This document shows, piece after piece, positions 1 through 9,346 of a stretch of 64,000 nt of DNA. Origin of the DNA: Sporosarcina sp. ANT_H38 (GTDB lineage: Bacteria; Bacillota; Bacilli; Bacillales_A; Planococcaceae); contig NZ_VOBC01000007.1 in NCBI RefSeq assembly GCF_008369195.1, positions 26,197 through 90,196 of the forward strand, read 5' to 3'. Position 1 is the first letter of the stretch; each line of letters begins with the position of its first letter. Both the position numbers and the translations under genes were made by a program. Under the pieces are notes generated by a model that worked only from the letters and a program-made list of their open reading frames with translations, had not been told where the DNA came from and did no database searches.

Positions 1-110
1 TTGTTATTGATTCCGTCTAAAGGGCATGTTGCATATTTTGTCCATTCTTGATGCATACTACAAATGAAACGAAATTAACGTTCAATTTTGTGGAAAGTGA
101 GGCATCATGT

Positions 111-647
111 ATGAAGGCAACTGGAATCGTCCGTAGAATTGATGATCTAGGCAGGGTGGTTATCCCTAAGGAAATTCGGAGGACACTTAGGATCCGTGAA
201 GGTGATCCACTTGAAATTTTTACAGACCGAGACGGCGAAGTTATATTGAAGAAGTATTCCCCGATATCGGAACTTGGACAATTTGCAAAAGAGTACGCGG
301 ATACGCTGTACGAAACACTTGGTACACCTGCACTTATCAGTGACCGGGATGAAATGATTGCAGTATCCGGATTATCCAAAAAAGACTATTTGAATCGCCA
401 GCTGTCTCCTGATCTTGATGAGATTATTACAGGTCGTAAAATCGTCACAGAAAAACTTGAAAAGGCGATTGAATGGGTGCCAGGACAAGTGGAGCAAGTG
501 AAGTCATATTGTATTGCACCCATTATTGCAGCAGGTGATACGATTGGTGCTGTTTACTTGCTATCAAAAGTGCATTTCATTGGCGAAACTGAACAGAAAG
601 CGGCGGAAACAGCGGCACATTTCTTAGCGAAGCAAATGGAACCATGA
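111..647 (+). CDS. spoVT: Stage V sporulation transcriptional regulator SpoVT
   Basis: This is an AbrB-family regulator of forespore sigma-G genes. The product is 178 residues, the usual SpoVT length. The N-terminal swapped-hairpin DNA-binding domain (residues 1-50) contains GIVRRIDDLGRVVIPKEIRR, and the rest is the GAF-like domain. An in-frame ATG lies 63 bases upstream, but the ATG at 111 follows AAGTGAGG at the right distance and gives the family N-terminus MKATGIVRR, so it is chosen. In Bacillus subtilis spoVT lies directly before yabM; here yabM is about 41.6 kb away. A terminator follows immediately. Confidence 0.95.
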   Translation: MKATGIVRRIDDLGRVVIPKEIRRTLRIREGDPLEIFTDRDGEVILKKYSPISELGQFAKEYADTLYETLGTPALISDRDEMIAVSGLSKKDYLNRQLSPDLDEIITGRKIVTEKLEKAIEWVPGQVEQVKSYCIAPIIAAGDTIGAVYLLSKVHFIGETEQKAAETAAHFLAKQMEP

Positions 648-652
648 AAAAT

Positions 653-698
653 AGTCCACACGAACCGGATTTCAACGGTTTGTGTGGGCTGTTTTTTT
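653..698 (+). terminator. Intrinsic terminator of spoVT
   Basis: A GC-rich stem (arms 653-667 and 676-690, two G-U pairs) is followed by a run of seven T. A closely similar hairpin with nearly the same loop occurs at 9353-9394. Confidence 0.9.
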
Positions 699-874
699 CT
701 GAGGGGGAAAATGGGTTGGGTTGTTGTGTAGTTTGGGGATAAAATTGTTTGGTTTCGAGCTAACGTTGCCAAATTAGAGGGAAATAATGTTATAATGTTC
801 AACGGCTTGTCCGCGAACGTTTAGATTGTGATTTAGGTCATCTCGAAGAAGAGGCCAATGAGCTACCCCATCTG

Positions 875-1102
875 TTGCACGAGTCTCCTGAATTATACAA
901 CTACCAACAAGCACGAATGACTACCGTAACACGACTTGTCAATGATTTAAGCGAGATTGCCAAGTGCTACGGGGTTGCTTTAGACTACATCTCTACCTCT
1001 GTGTCATTTCACGCAAATCAGGCTATTTTTGAGGATGTAACACTTCGACAAACACCTAAAGTTGTCGACCGCTTCATGACTTTAGCCTATTCAGGCGATT
1101 GA
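875..1102 (+). CDS. Orphan reading-frame fragment, unknown
   Basis: The frame is open from 788 to a TGA at 1102, but the only start-like codon before the internal ATG is a TTG at 875 with no clear ribosome binding site. The protein reads like real coding sequence, with a mixed hydrophilic composition and residues such as LLHESPELYNYQQARMTTVT. I do not recognise the family. It is probably the 3' remnant of a gene cut at the left edge of the accessory block. Confidence 0.3.
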   Translation: MHESPELYNYQQARMTTVTRLVNDLSEIAKCYGVALDYISTSVSFHANQAIFEDVTLRQTPKVVDRFMTLAYSGD

Positions 1103-1404
1103 CTCTTCAGATATAGATGCAATTTATTATTATAATTTCGGTCTTTTAAACAGTTGATGGGGAGAAAAACGATCAGAAATCTAATTTTTGACGTATATTT
1201 ACTATCTTATTTTACTAAAGCAATCGTTAGTTGAAGAAAATTTTTATATTCAACTGAGTTCATGGTATTGACATTATCTTTAATTCGAGATATTATGGTT
1301 ACATAAAGTAACTTGAATCTTAAAAGTTACCTAGCGACTATCAAAAGGTATCTTAGTTTTTCAAGGTATATTTATAAATACTTATTTATAAAGGAGAAAT
1401 AATA
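1103..1404. other. AT-rich intergenic stretch upstream of the SDR gene
   Basis: This is non-coding and AT-rich. Around 1198-1226 it contains ACTAAAGCAATCGTTAGTTG, a fragment of the dispersed repeat seen at 24,800, 27,690 and 34,210. The last bases supply AAAGGAG for the SDR gene. No other signal is convincing. Confidence 0.4.
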
Positions 1405-2139
1405 ATGAAAAGACTAGATGGTAAAGTAGCAATTATTACGGGAGCAGCGCAAGGTATGGGTGCGGCACACGCAAAATTATTCATAGAGAACGGTGCAAAG
1501 GTTATTTTAACAGATTTAAATGAAGAAAAAGGCAATGCATTCGCAGCTGAATTAGGTGAAAATGCCCTTTTCATTAAACAAAACGTAGCATCTGAAGAAG
1601 ATTGGGCAACAGTTATTGCGAAAGCAGAAGAAGTTTTCGGTCCAGTAAACGTATTAGTAAACAACGCCGGTATTACTATGGCGAAAAATATGCTTGATAT
1701 TACGGTAGAAGAATACCGTCGCATCGTAGACATTAACCAAGTGTCTGTATTCTTAGGTATGAAAACTGTAGCAGCTTCAATGATGAAAGCTGGCGGCGGT
1801 TCAATCGTGAATATTTCTTCAATGAACGGATTAGTTGCTGGTGCTGTAGGATATACAGATACAAAATTCGCAGTACGTGGGATGACAAAAGCGGCTGCGA
1901 TCAACCTAGCACCCATGGGCATTCGCGTAAACTCTGTACACCCAGGCGTTATCGCAACACCAATGGTTGTACAAGAAGATACAAAAGCGGTTGTAGAAGC
2001 ATTCGCTCAACACATTCCATTAAAACGCGTAGCACAACCAGAAGAAGTTTCGAATATGATATTGTTCTTGGCTTCTGATGAGGCTAGCTACTCAACAGGT
2101 TCAGAATTCGTTATCGATGGCGGATTAACTGCACAGTAA
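1405..2139 (+). CDS. SDR-family oxidoreductase
   Basis: This is a classical short-chain dehydrogenase/reductase of 244 residues, probably cytoplasmic and NAD(P)-dependent. It has the glycine-rich cofactor motif TGAAQGMG (from residue 12), NNAG (86-89), the catalytic serine at 138 or 139, and YTDTK, giving Tyr150 and Lys154. The C-terminus IDGGLTAQ is typical. The family includes hydroxysteroid, glucose and 3-oxoacyl reductases, and the sequence does not fix the substrate. AAAGGAG precedes the ATG. The gene is monocistronic, with its own terminator. Confidence 0.88.
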   Translation: MKRLDGKVAIITGAAQGMGAAHAKLFIENGAKVILTDLNEEKGNAFAAELGENALFIKQNVASEEDWATVIAKAEEVFGPVNVLVNNAGITMAKNMLDITVEEYRRIVDINQVSVFLGMKTVAASMMKAGGGSIVNISSMNGLVAGAVGYTDTKFAVRGMTKAAAINLAPMGIRVNSVHPGVIATPMVVQEDTKAVVEAFAQHIPLKRVAQPEEVSNMILFLASDEASYSTGSEFVIDGGLTAQ

Positions 2140-2173
2140 TAAAAGTACATGAAAAAATATTTATATGATTTAT

Positions 2174-2218
2174 AAAGGCCGATTTTCTATTAGTATAGAA
2201 AATCGGCCTTATTTTTTT
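2174..2218 (+). terminator. Terminator after the SDR gene
   Basis: A perfect stem of about 15 bp (arms ending at 2190 and 2210) with a short loop is followed by seven T. Confidence 0.88.
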
Positions 2219-2645
2219 ATTTAAAAACCTCATTTACTTATGATATGGTTCACCGTAATAGCGCTAAGTGAGGTTATATCAATTTTCTTGATAAAATAAG
2301 GCTCAATCCTATATTGAAATCGATTCTTAACATGGAGGTATAATTCGTGTTTAACTACACACTTTTCTAGACTGGAATATAAAAATGTAACACAACTCTA
2401 TATTTAATTTTTCAATAATTAGTTTGTTAACGGGCGGTCTTCTTTATCTTTTATCGTAGCTATGATGTTTTTATAAACCGCTTGTACTATAGAAAGGCGC
2501 TCGTGTAGTTTCCATTGATCAATAAACGTAATACCCAAGCTTCTTTATCGGCAATTAAAATGATGGAAAATCCAATAATTTACCCCCTTTTTTTGAAATA
2601 CATACCTTACACCTTCTATGGCTGTTTAAATAATCAAGTTTTTCA
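2219..2645. other. Gene-free stretch with a possible decayed minus-strand fragment
   Basis: There is no intact gene. On the minus strand about 2426-2560 reads WKLHERLSIVQAVYKNIIAT and then KDKEDRPLTN without a start, which looks like eroded coding sequence of unknown family. Confidence 0.3.
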
Positions 2646-2699
2646 TTGACAAGTAGAAAACTAGTATATATCATTGATATTGATAATCATTATCAATTA
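2646..2699 (+). promoter_or_regulatory. Sigma-A promoter with Fur box
   Basis: TTGACA (2646-2651) and TATCAT (2669-2674) are 17 bp apart. The perfect 7-1-7 palindrome TGATAATCATTATCA at 2681-2695 sits at the expected transcription start. This is the textbook Bacillus Fur box, so the siderophore operon downstream should be repressed by iron-loaded Fur. Confidence 0.92.
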
Positions 2700-2715
2700 A
2701 AAGGGGCGCTTAACA

Positions 2716-3768
2716 ATGAAAGCAAAACGAAAAATCTCATTAAATATTTTATTTATTTCAGCTATTATGATGTTACTGCTAGTTGGCTGTTCAGCCGGGA
2801 AATCTAATTCCACTTCTACTGACAAAGTAGATACAAAAACGGAGGAAAAAACTTCTGAATATCCGCTAGTAATCAAGCATGTTTTTGGCGAAACGGCAAT
2901 TGAAGAGAAACCTGAACGTGTAGTTACGATTTCGTGGGGAAACCATGACGTTGCCCTCGCTCTCGGTGTTGTACCTGTAGGATTCTCAGCGGCGAATTAC
3001 GGCGTTCAAGATGACAGCGGACTATTACCTTGGACAACAGATAAGCTTAAGGAACTTGACGCGGATATCCCTACTATTTTCCAGGATACAGACGGACTTG
3101 ACTTTGAGGCAATTTCAGATGCAAACCCAGATGTAATTCTTGCAGCATACTCAGGTATTACACAAGAGGAATATGACACATTAAGTGAAATCGCTCCAGT
3201 TGTTGCCTACCAAACGAGCCCTTGGGTAGCTTCATGGCGTGAACAAGTTACATTCAATTCAATGGGTATGGGAATGGAAGCAGAAGGTAAACAACTGATT
3301 GCCGATACAGAGAAATTAATTCATGATAAAGCAAATGAATATCCTGTTCTTAAAGGAAAAAAAGCTGCATTTGTAAGCATATCGGCTACAGATTTATCTA
3401 AATTTTATATTTACACACCAACAGATCCTCGTGGTGAGTTCCTTACTGAGTTAGGAATGGAATACCCTGAAAGTATTACGAGTCAAATTACTGATCCAAA
3501 TAGTTTTTATTTAGAATTAAGTGCTGAAAATGCAGATATACTGAACGATGTTGATTTGTTCGTATCTTACGGTGATGACAATACATTAAAAGCACTGCAA
3601 GCTGATCCAATCCTCGGAAAAATTCCGGCAGTTCAAAGAGGATCGGTTGTAATTATTGGAGATAACACGCCACTTGCAGCGGCTGGAACTCCAAACCCGC
3701 TTGCAATTAACTATTCAATTGATAAATACTTAAATTTACTTTCAGAAGCTGCTAACAAGGTAAAATAA
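2716..3768 (+). CDS. Iron-siderophore ABC transporter substrate-binding lipoprotein
   Basis: This is the membrane-anchored receptor of a FecBCD-type siderophore importer, 350 residues. The N-terminus has a basic start, a hydrophobic segment and the lipobox LLVGC, so Cys25 is the predicted lipidated residue. The rest is the periplasmic-binding (TroA/FecB) fold, recognised from the KPERVVTISWGNHDVALALG motif and the ANPDVILA motif. AAGGGGCG precedes the ATG. It is the first gene of the Fur-boxed operon, followed at once by two permeases and an ATPase. It resembles the YfiY-type receptors, but the sequence does not fix the ligand. Confidence 0.9.
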   Translation: MKAKRKISLNILFISAIMMLLLVGCSAGKSNSTSTDKVDTKTEEKTSEYPLVIKHVFGETAIEEKPERVVTISWGNHDVALALGVVPVGFSAANYGVQDDSGLLPWTTDKLKELDADIPTIFQDTDGLDFEAISDANPDVILAAYSGITQEEYDTLSEIAPVVAYQTSPWVASWREQVTFNSMGMGMEAEGKQLIADTEKLIHDKANEYPVLKGKKAAFVSISATDLSKFYIYTPTDPRGEFLTELGMEYPESITSQITDPNSFYLELSAENADILNDVDLFVSYGDDNTLKALQADPILGKIPAVQRGSVVIIGDNTPLAAAGTPNPLAINYSIDKYLNLLSEAANKVK

Positions 3769-4803
3769 ATGATTAATACATCCGTTTCAGAAAATAAGCA
3801 GTTACTTATTCCGAAAAAATTTATAAGCGTCCTTGTACTCTCCATTATTTTACTCGGTATATGTGTATTGGCTTCTCTTGCCTTCGGCTCTCGTACAGTT
3901 GGATGGGATGAACTAATGGCTGGTTTATTCCAGCCTGATGTACAGTCCCACGGAGCAAATGTTGTGCGCCAAAGAATTGCTAGAACTGTATTTTGTTTAA
4001 TGTGTGGTGCCGCATTAGGTGTTTCCGGAGCCCTTATGCAATCGGTCACGCGTAATCCTATTGCAGATCCGAGTATATTAGGAGTAAACACAGGGGCTTC
4101 TCTCTTTGTAGTTTGTGGAATTTCCTTTTTAAATATTAGTACACCTAGTCAATATATTTGGTTTGCATTAGCGGGAGCAATTATAACTGCCATTTTTGTA
4201 TTCGGAATTGGTTCTATGGGGAGTGGCGGTGCCACGCCCCTTAAACTCGTTTTGGCGGGTGCTGCTACAAGTGCAGCATTATCATCCCTCGTAATGGCAA
4301 TTATGATTCCTCGTTCAAACGTTATGGATCAATTTAGATTTTGGCAGGTAGGTAGTGTGGGATCAGGAAACTGGAGCACTATCTCTACCTTGATTCCTTT
4401 TCTTCTTGTAGGAATACTAATAGCGTTATTCTCGGCTCCAGCTCTGAATGCATTAGCATTAGGCGATGAAGTTGCTAAAGGTTTAGGTGTACGAACTGGC
4501 ACGCTTAGACTTATTGCTGCTTTTGGTGGCGTCCTATTATGTGCTGCAGCAACAGCACTAGCAGGTCCTATTGGCTTTATCGGTTTATTGGCCACTCACG
4601 TGATTCGACTCATTATTGGACCCGATTTACGATATGTTATCCCGATGGCAGCCCTTTCAGGTGCAATTATTTTAATGATATCAGATGTATGCGGTAGGCT
4701 TATCGGCAGTCCGGGTGAGCTTGAAGTTGGTGTAGTGACTGCATTTGTTGGGGCTCCTATTTTAATCTTACTAACTATGAAATCGAAGATGCGTGCATTA
4801 TGA
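3769..4803 (+). CDS. FecCD-family siderophore ABC transporter permease 1
   Basis: This is an integral membrane subunit of 344 residues with roughly ten hydrophobic segments. It has the FecCD signatures GAALGVSGALMQSVTRNPIA and DPSILGVNTGA near residues 80-115, and GPIGFIGLLATHVIR near residue 265. The ATG follows the TAA of the lipoprotein gene directly. The 3' end overlaps the second permease by four bases (ATGA). It should pair with the next permease to form the import channel. Confidence 0.9.
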   Translation: MINTSVSENKQLLIPKKFISVLVLSIILLGICVLASLAFGSRTVGWDELMAGLFQPDVQSHGANVVRQRIARTVFCLMCGAALGVSGALMQSVTRNPIADPSILGVNTGASLFVVCGISFLNISTPSQYIWFALAGAIITAIFVFGIGSMGSGGATPLKLVLAGAATSAALSSLVMAIMIPRSNVMDQFRFWQVGSVGSGNWSTISTLIPFLLVGILIALFSAPALNALALGDEVAKGLGVRTGTLRLIAAFGGVLLCAAATALAGPIGFIGLLATHVIRLIIGPDLRYVIPMAALSGAIILMISDVCGRLIGSPGELEVGVVTAFVGAPILILLTMKSKMRAL

Positions 4804-5831
4804 TAAATGCAGCAATGAATCTTATTATAGTAGGCAGAACAAAGAGACGTCGTCGTTTTATACTCGTGACTTCCTTACTTGCCATCATTGCTTCCGCACT
4901 TTGCTGCGCTATGCTAATGCTTGGAAACACGATTTATCCCATTCAAGATGTCATACATGTCCTACTAGGTGAACAAGTAAAAGGGGCATCATTTGCGGTG
5001 GGGACAATCCGGTTTCCACGAATGGTTGCAGGCATTTTTGCTGGATTCGCTTTCGGGGTTGCCGGTACAGTATTCCAGACAATGTTGCGAAACCCTTTGG
5101 CAAACCCCAATGTCATCGGAATTACAACTGGTTCAAGTGCTGCCGCTGTTTTTTGCATCATTGTTCTTCATGCGAGCAATATGGTTGTTTCGATTGCTTC
5201 TGTTGTTGGTGGACTTACTACAGTGATGGTTATTTTTCTATTATCAAAAGGATCTTCTTTTTCAATAGGTAGATTAATATTAATTGGAATTGGCATTCAA
5301 GCAATATTTAACGCTATCATTTCCTATTTATTGCTTATTGGTCAGAAAAACGATATTCCTACTGCAATGAGATGGCTAAGTGGCAGTCTAAATGGAGCTA
5401 AAATGGAGAATCTTTACCCTCTGATTCTGACAGTTCTAATCTTCGCGCCTGTCATCATCTTACTTGGGAAACGATTGGATATGTTGGAACTGGGAGAACA
5501 GGCTGCCACTTCACTTGGAATCGATACGGACAAGACAAGACTTGTACTTATTATTAGTTCCGTACTTATCATTGCGTTAGCTACCGCTACAACAGGACCC
5601 ATTGCATTTGTCGCATTTCTTTCTGGACCTATCGCAAAAAGACTAGTTGGTGTAGGATTTTCAAACATTATTCCGTCGGGTCTTGTTGGCATCATTTTAG
5701 TATTAGCATCAGATCTTATTGGACAATTCGCATTTGTTGCAAGATACCCTGTAGGTGTAATCACAGGCATTCTAGGAGCTCCCTACTTGATCTACTTGTT
5801 AACCCGAATGAATCGAAAGGGAGATTTATAA
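4800..5831 (+). CDS. FecCD-family siderophore ABC transporter permease 2
   Basis: This 343-residue polytopic permease has the paired FecCD motifs GVAGTVFQTMLRNPLANPNV and GPIAFVAFLSGPIAKRLVG. It overlaps the previous gene by ATGA and the ATPase gene by one base (TAATG), so translation is probably coupled across the operon. An internal ATG at 4815 is an alternative start. It forms a heterodimer channel with the preceding permease. Confidence 0.9.
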   Translation: MINAAMNLIIVGRTKRRRRFILVTSLLAIIASALCCAMLMLGNTIYPIQDVIHVLLGEQVKGASFAVGTIRFPRMVAGIFAGFAFGVAGTVFQTMLRNPLANPNVIGITTGSSAAAVFCIIVLHASNMVVSIASVVGGLTTVMVIFLLSKGSSFSIGRLILIGIGIQAIFNAIISYLLLIGQKNDIPTAMRWLSGSLNGAKMENLYPLILTVLIFAPVIILLGKRLDMLELGEQAATSLGIDTDKTRLVLIISSVLIIALATATTGPIAFVAFLSGPIAKRLVGVGFSNIIPSGLVGIILVLASDLIGQFAFVARYPVGVITGILGAPYLIYLLTRMNRKGDL

Positions 5832-6646
5832 TGAAACCGGAACATATTTTTCAAGCTGAACAAGTCGTTTCGGGCTATGATAATAAAACCATTGTCCACG
5901 GCGTAAACCTTTTGATCCCGAGCAATAAAATCAGCGTCATTATTGGCGCAAACGGCTGCGGCAAGTCTACGCTTCTTAAAACATTGGCGAGACTTATCAA
6001 ACCGACATCCGGAGAAATTACACTGGACGGAAAACCGCTCAGCAAAATTCCGCCGAAACAATTGGCGCGGATTTTAGGGCTACTGCCGCAATCCCCCATT
6101 GTTCCAGAAGGCATATCGGTCTCGGATTTGGTTGGACGGGGAAGGTACCCTCACCAATCCATGTTCTCAGGTTGGACAAAAAAGGATTATGAAGCCGTTG
6201 CCGAAGCGATGGACATTATGAACATTACCGAATTTGCAAACCGGAACATTGACGAGCTATCCGGCGGACAAAGACAGCGTGTCTGGATTGCAATGGCGCT
6301 GGCGCAGCAAACCGACATTTTATTTCTCGATGAACCGACGACTTTTTTGGATATTACGTATCAAGTGGAAATTCTTGACCTGCTGACTGACCTTAACCGA
6401 AAACGCGGAACAACGATTGTAATGGTCCTTCATGATATCAACTTGGCCGCACGTTACGCGGACCATATATTTGCCCTTCGTCAAGGAAAGCTAATTGCGG
6501 AAGGTAATCCTTCAAAGGTCATTACTAGTGAATTGATTAAAGACGTTTTCGGGCTTCGTTGCTCTGTGATAAAAGACCCCATTTCGGGCTCCCCTTATGT
6601 AATACCAATAGGAAGATATCATGTTAATAGTGAATCTACTCTTTAA
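5831..6646 (+). CDS. Siderophore ABC transporter ATP-binding protein
   Basis: This is the cytoplasmic ATPase of the importer, 271 residues. Walker A is GANGCGKST (39-47), the Q-loop region reads LGLLPQSP, the signature is LSGGQRQRVWIAMALAQ, Walker B is ILFLDEPT, and the switch histidine is in VLHDINLAARY. It is a FepC/FhuC-type subunit and a paralogue of the protein encoded at 10080-10904. By eye its first 650 bases are clearly richer in G and C than the permease genes before it, although the operon is tightly overlapped. Confidence 0.93.
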   Translation: MKPEHIFQAEQVVSGYDNKTIVHGVNLLIPSNKISVIIGANGCGKSTLLKTLARLIKPTSGEITLDGKPLSKIPPKQLARILGLLPQSPIVPEGISVSDLVGRGRYPHQSMFSGWTKKDYEAVAEAMDIMNITEFANRNIDELSGGQRQRVWIAMALAQQTDILFLDEPTTFLDITYQVEILDLLTDLNRKRGTTIVMVLHDINLAARYADHIFALRQGKLIAEGNPSKVITSELIKDVFGLRCSVIKDPISGSPYVIPIGRYHVNSESTL

Positions 6647-6680
6647 ATAAAGACTAATACTTCTGCTCAGTAATGTTCCT

Positions 6681-6735
6681 CATAGGTCGCGGGAAGCTCT
6701 TCTCTTACGGGGAGGAGGGCTTTTTGCGACCTATG
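6681..6735 (+). terminator. Large hairpin terminator of the first siderophore operon
   Basis: An outer inverted repeat, CATAGGTCGC at 6681-6690 and GCGACCTATG at 6726-6735, encloses an inner stem (about 6693-6702 with 6711-6720) that is followed by five T. The inner part looks like a rho-independent terminator. Confidence 0.75.
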
Positions 6736-6842
6736 CGCGGTTAATGGCGAAAATTCCCTAATATTTTAATTTATTTTAACGTGAAATCTCCAAATTCGTT
6801 CAAAAATAGTTCGCTTTATAGTAAGCGAACTACCACACTTTT

Positions 6843-6960
6843 TCGGTGAACGTATGGAAGTCATTCAACCCAAAGCGATTCAAAATCGCAACCATACAGG
6901 TAGCAGCCAGGGGGTGATCAAGATATTTACTGGTTACTTGGTTAATCAACAGACGTGGGT
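6843..6960 (+). repeat. Dispersed repeat family R1, copy 1
   Basis: The stretch containing GTCATTCAACCCAAAGCG, then CAACCATACAGGTAGC, then TTAATCAACAGACGTGGG matches 17847-17935 nearly base for base with small gaps. Its tail also matches 35624-35660. The short open frame through it is not conserved between copies, so I do not treat it as a gene. Confidence 0.65.
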
Positions 6961-7023
6961 CCATATTATACAAGTTGTTTCAGCGAGCTATATTCTCATA
7001 GGAATTACTCTTTTATTATCAAC

Positions 7024-7569
7024 TTATTTCGGTATACCGATTGCAGTGAATGGGTAATAACGCAGCTTCACTTCACCAATGACAGCATCTTCATAAATGA
7101 ATCCAAAAAATCGACTATCATTACTCTTTAAGCGATGATCGCCTAATACGAAGAAAGCGCCTTCAGGGACTTCGGCTTGTCCTGTAATTTCCTTTAACGT
7201 GAAGTCCCCAGTTATCCGGTCCGTGATTGGATCGCCATCGATCCGTTTAACATAGGGCTCATCATACACTTTACCATTCACGTGCAATATGTCGTCGATC
7301 ATTTCAATACGATCTCCGGGTACTCCGATGACTCTTTTAATGTATTTCTCTGTTGCATTCGGCGCATCAAAAACAATCATATCAAACCTGTCGATGGTGC
7401 TTACTTTGCTGACGATGATGCGATTTTTATCTTCGAATGTCGGCAACATTGACTCACCTTGTACCTTTGTTGGTACAAATAAAAACTGGTAACTGATAAA
7501 GACAATCGCTAACGCAAATAATAATGATTGTATCCAAGAAAATAATTCGCTTTTTACGGTTTTCTCCAT
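7024..7569 (-). CDS. Type I signal peptidase
   Basis: This membrane protease removes signal peptides from exported proteins. It has 181 residues, in the size range of Bacillus SipS/SipT. There is one N-terminal membrane segment (about 12-31), the catalytic serine in GESMLPT (Ser40), and the catalytic lysine in EKYIKRVIGVPGD (Lys78). The conserved box GDHRLKSNDSRFFGF follows. AAGGGGAGAG precedes the ATG. It stands alone on the minus strand and is probably an accessory copy, because these organisms usually carry several. Confidence 0.93.
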   Translation of the reverse strand: MEKTVKSELFSWIQSLLFALAIVFISYQFLFVPTKVQGESMLPTFEDKNRIIVSKVSTIDRFDMIVFDAPNATEKYIKRVIGVPGDRIEMIDDILHVNGKVYDEPYVKRIDGDPITDRITGDFTLKEITGQAEVPEGAFFVLGDHRLKSNDSRFFGFIYEDAVIGEVKLRYYPFTAIGIPK

Positions 7570-7881
7570 TCATCTCTCCCCTTCCGAATAACTTCTTATC
7601 TAATAGTGTACAATATGGCCCCTGCTATTAGTACTTTTAGTATGCACCTTTCCATTATTGGTAAATAGATGACTAATCATTCTGGTGAACAAAGTAAAAT
7701 TCCGATTTAATAGAGAAGCGGTCTACATTTATTTATGGCAACCTTGCTTCCAAGAGACATGTTTGAAAAGTGTCTATTGATTTTTAGAGGCTTTGCCTTT
7801 GAAGTCGTAGAATAGTACTAATATAGTAAGAATACAAGAATGAGCACTTAGTATTGAAATTTAGTTAGAATAGGTGAATAA
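7570..7881. other. Intergenic stretch between divergent genes
   Basis: It carries the upstream regions of the signal peptidase gene and of the broken gene that follows. I see no repeat, RNA or clear operator in it. Confidence 0.3.
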
Positions 7882-8395
7882 ATGTATAAATACAGAATTA
7901 CAAAGTATAACCCCTTATTTAGAGATGATGAAAACAGATATATAAAAGATGACAATTAGTGATATCGGGAAAACTTTTGATGAAGAAAAGTTAACGATTG
8001 AAGATTACAAAAAAACTGAGGATAGCTATATTAACGCTATCCACCTGATCATTGATTACTTAAGTCTTCCTTATCTAAAAGTAGATGATGTAATACGAAG
8101 CTTCTCGCTAGAAATGTTTCAAGATTTGATAAAAGATTACCGGGAACTTTATAGCGAGGAAATGATGGAGCATTACTCGAATGTAAAAAACAAAGATAAC
8201 TTAAGTAAGAAAAAAGTTGATGTTTTTTGTAGGCTTTTAATTAGGGAGAACATTGGCGCAAAGGTTTATTATCCCAGGAGAATGAAAGTATTTATAGGAT
8301 ATGACTATTTAATGGGTGTTCATATGTCAAAGCCTTTAGACCCAATCATTCCTTTAATTGAAGAAACGGGATTGTTTATTGAAAAAATTTCATAA
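7882..8395 (+). pseudogene. Frameshifted hypothetical protein gene
   Basis: The ATG at 7882 opens MYKYRITKYNPLFRDD and runs to NRYIKDDN before a TAG at 7957-7959. The reading then continues in another frame from 7949 with TISDIGKTFDEEKLTIEDY to the TAA at 8395. The two parts look like one protein of about 170 residues disrupted near 7951 by a small deletion or a sequencing error. The C-terminal part includes YYPRRMKVFIGYDYLMGVH. I believe this is a conserved Bacillales protein of unknown function, but that is memory, not proof. If only the downstream frame is translated, the product is 148 residues from 7949. Confidence 0.55.
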
Positions 8396-8471
8396 GTAGA
8401 TGAAGTGGATAATATTAAATTTGGATTGGTTCCGGGGGGCAGGTCAAAGATTGAATCAAAGGGGGATTGTT

Positions 8472-9029
8472 ATGGATAAAAAGAACAAAGCTTTACTTAT
8501 AATAGATGTACAAAAAGCTTTTAATGATAAAAAGTGGGGAGAGCGAAATAATCTAAATGCAGAGGGGAATATTAGTAAGATACTAAACTTATGGAGGGAA
8601 AAGGGTTGGACAGTAATTCATATACAGCATAGGTCTGACAATCCTAGTTCGTTATTTCACCCGGAAAATGATGGGTTTGCTATAAAGGAATTGGTCGAAC
8701 CTATTGGGGGAGAAGTGGTGATAGAAAAGAAAGTAAACAGTAGTTTTATCGGTACAAAATTAGAGGCGTTTTTAAAACGAAATGGTCTGACAACAGTCAT
8801 ATTAACAGGACTGACTACTCCTCATTGTGTATCTACGACTGCAAGAATGAGTGGGAATTTAGGTTTCAATACATATCTTATTTCAGATGCAACAGCGGCT
8901 TTTGGAATGACGGATCAAAACAATACTCATTATGATGCAGTTACTGTACATAATACTTCTTTAGCGACATTGCATGAGGAGTTCGCAACCATACTTACAA
9001 CGGAGCAACTTATACAAAAGTTTTTCTAG
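8472..9029 (+). CDS. Isochorismatase-family cysteine hydrolase
   Basis: This 185-residue cytoplasmic hydrolase has the Asp-Lys-Cys triad of the family: Asp12 in LLIIDVQKAF, the lysine pair at 86-87 in EVVIEKKVNSSF, and Cys119 in GLTTPHCVSTTAR. The family includes nicotinamidase-like, isochorismatase and N-carbamoyl hydrolases, and the substrate is not determined. The start at 8472 is chosen because AAAGGGGGA precedes it by about five bases; the frame extends upstream to 8400 without a binding site. It may be co-transcribed with the broken gene before it. Confidence 0.85.
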   Translation: MDKKNKALLIIDVQKAFNDKKWGERNNLNAEGNISKILNLWREKGWTVIHIQHRSDNPSSLFHPENDGFAIKELVEPIGGEVVIEKKVNSSFIGTKLEAFLKRNGLTTVILTGLTTPHCVSTTARMSGNLGFNTYLISDATAAFGMTDQNNTHYDAVTVHNTSLATLHEEFATILTTEQLIQKFF

Positions 9030-9154
9030 TTTTTTTCTTTAACTCTAAAGAACATGAGGTTCAACTTTTTTGAAAAGGGACTTTAATATATAGTTTTTGA
9101 ATATTTGTGTTAAATATTACTATCATGATAAATTACGTTTGATGATTGCGCCAA

Positions 9155-9274
9155 GTACTAGAGAGCCTGAAATTGTATCTTCGGGCACTTACAATTTCTA
9201 TAGTAAGACATCTATTTTTTTCTTTCGAGACTACCGCATTTTTCACTTGAACATTGTAGGAACGCGACAGGCAA
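9155..9274 (+). repeat. Inverted repeat R2, left copy
   Basis: The last 30 bases (9245-9274) are the exact reverse complement of 17407-17436. Similarity continues through a GCCCGAA-containing block to about 9155, matching 17437-17525. The two copies face each other across the second siderophore system and the LuxR-type gene. I see no transposase attached to either. Confidence 0.75.
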
Positions 9275-9346
9275 ATTGTCTGATGCTTATCTAATAAAAC
9301 CAAGGATTTAAAGAAGGTGGAGTTAATTTTAATAAGATGGAGCTAC

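Noticed and set aside
6854..7057. 67-residue open frame before the signal peptidase gene
   Set aside because: It lies in repeat R1, has no good binding site, and the corresponding frame is broken in the other copies.
9097..9294. 65-residue open frame between the hydrolase and fhuF genes
   Set aside because: It has no binding site and runs through inverted repeat R2.
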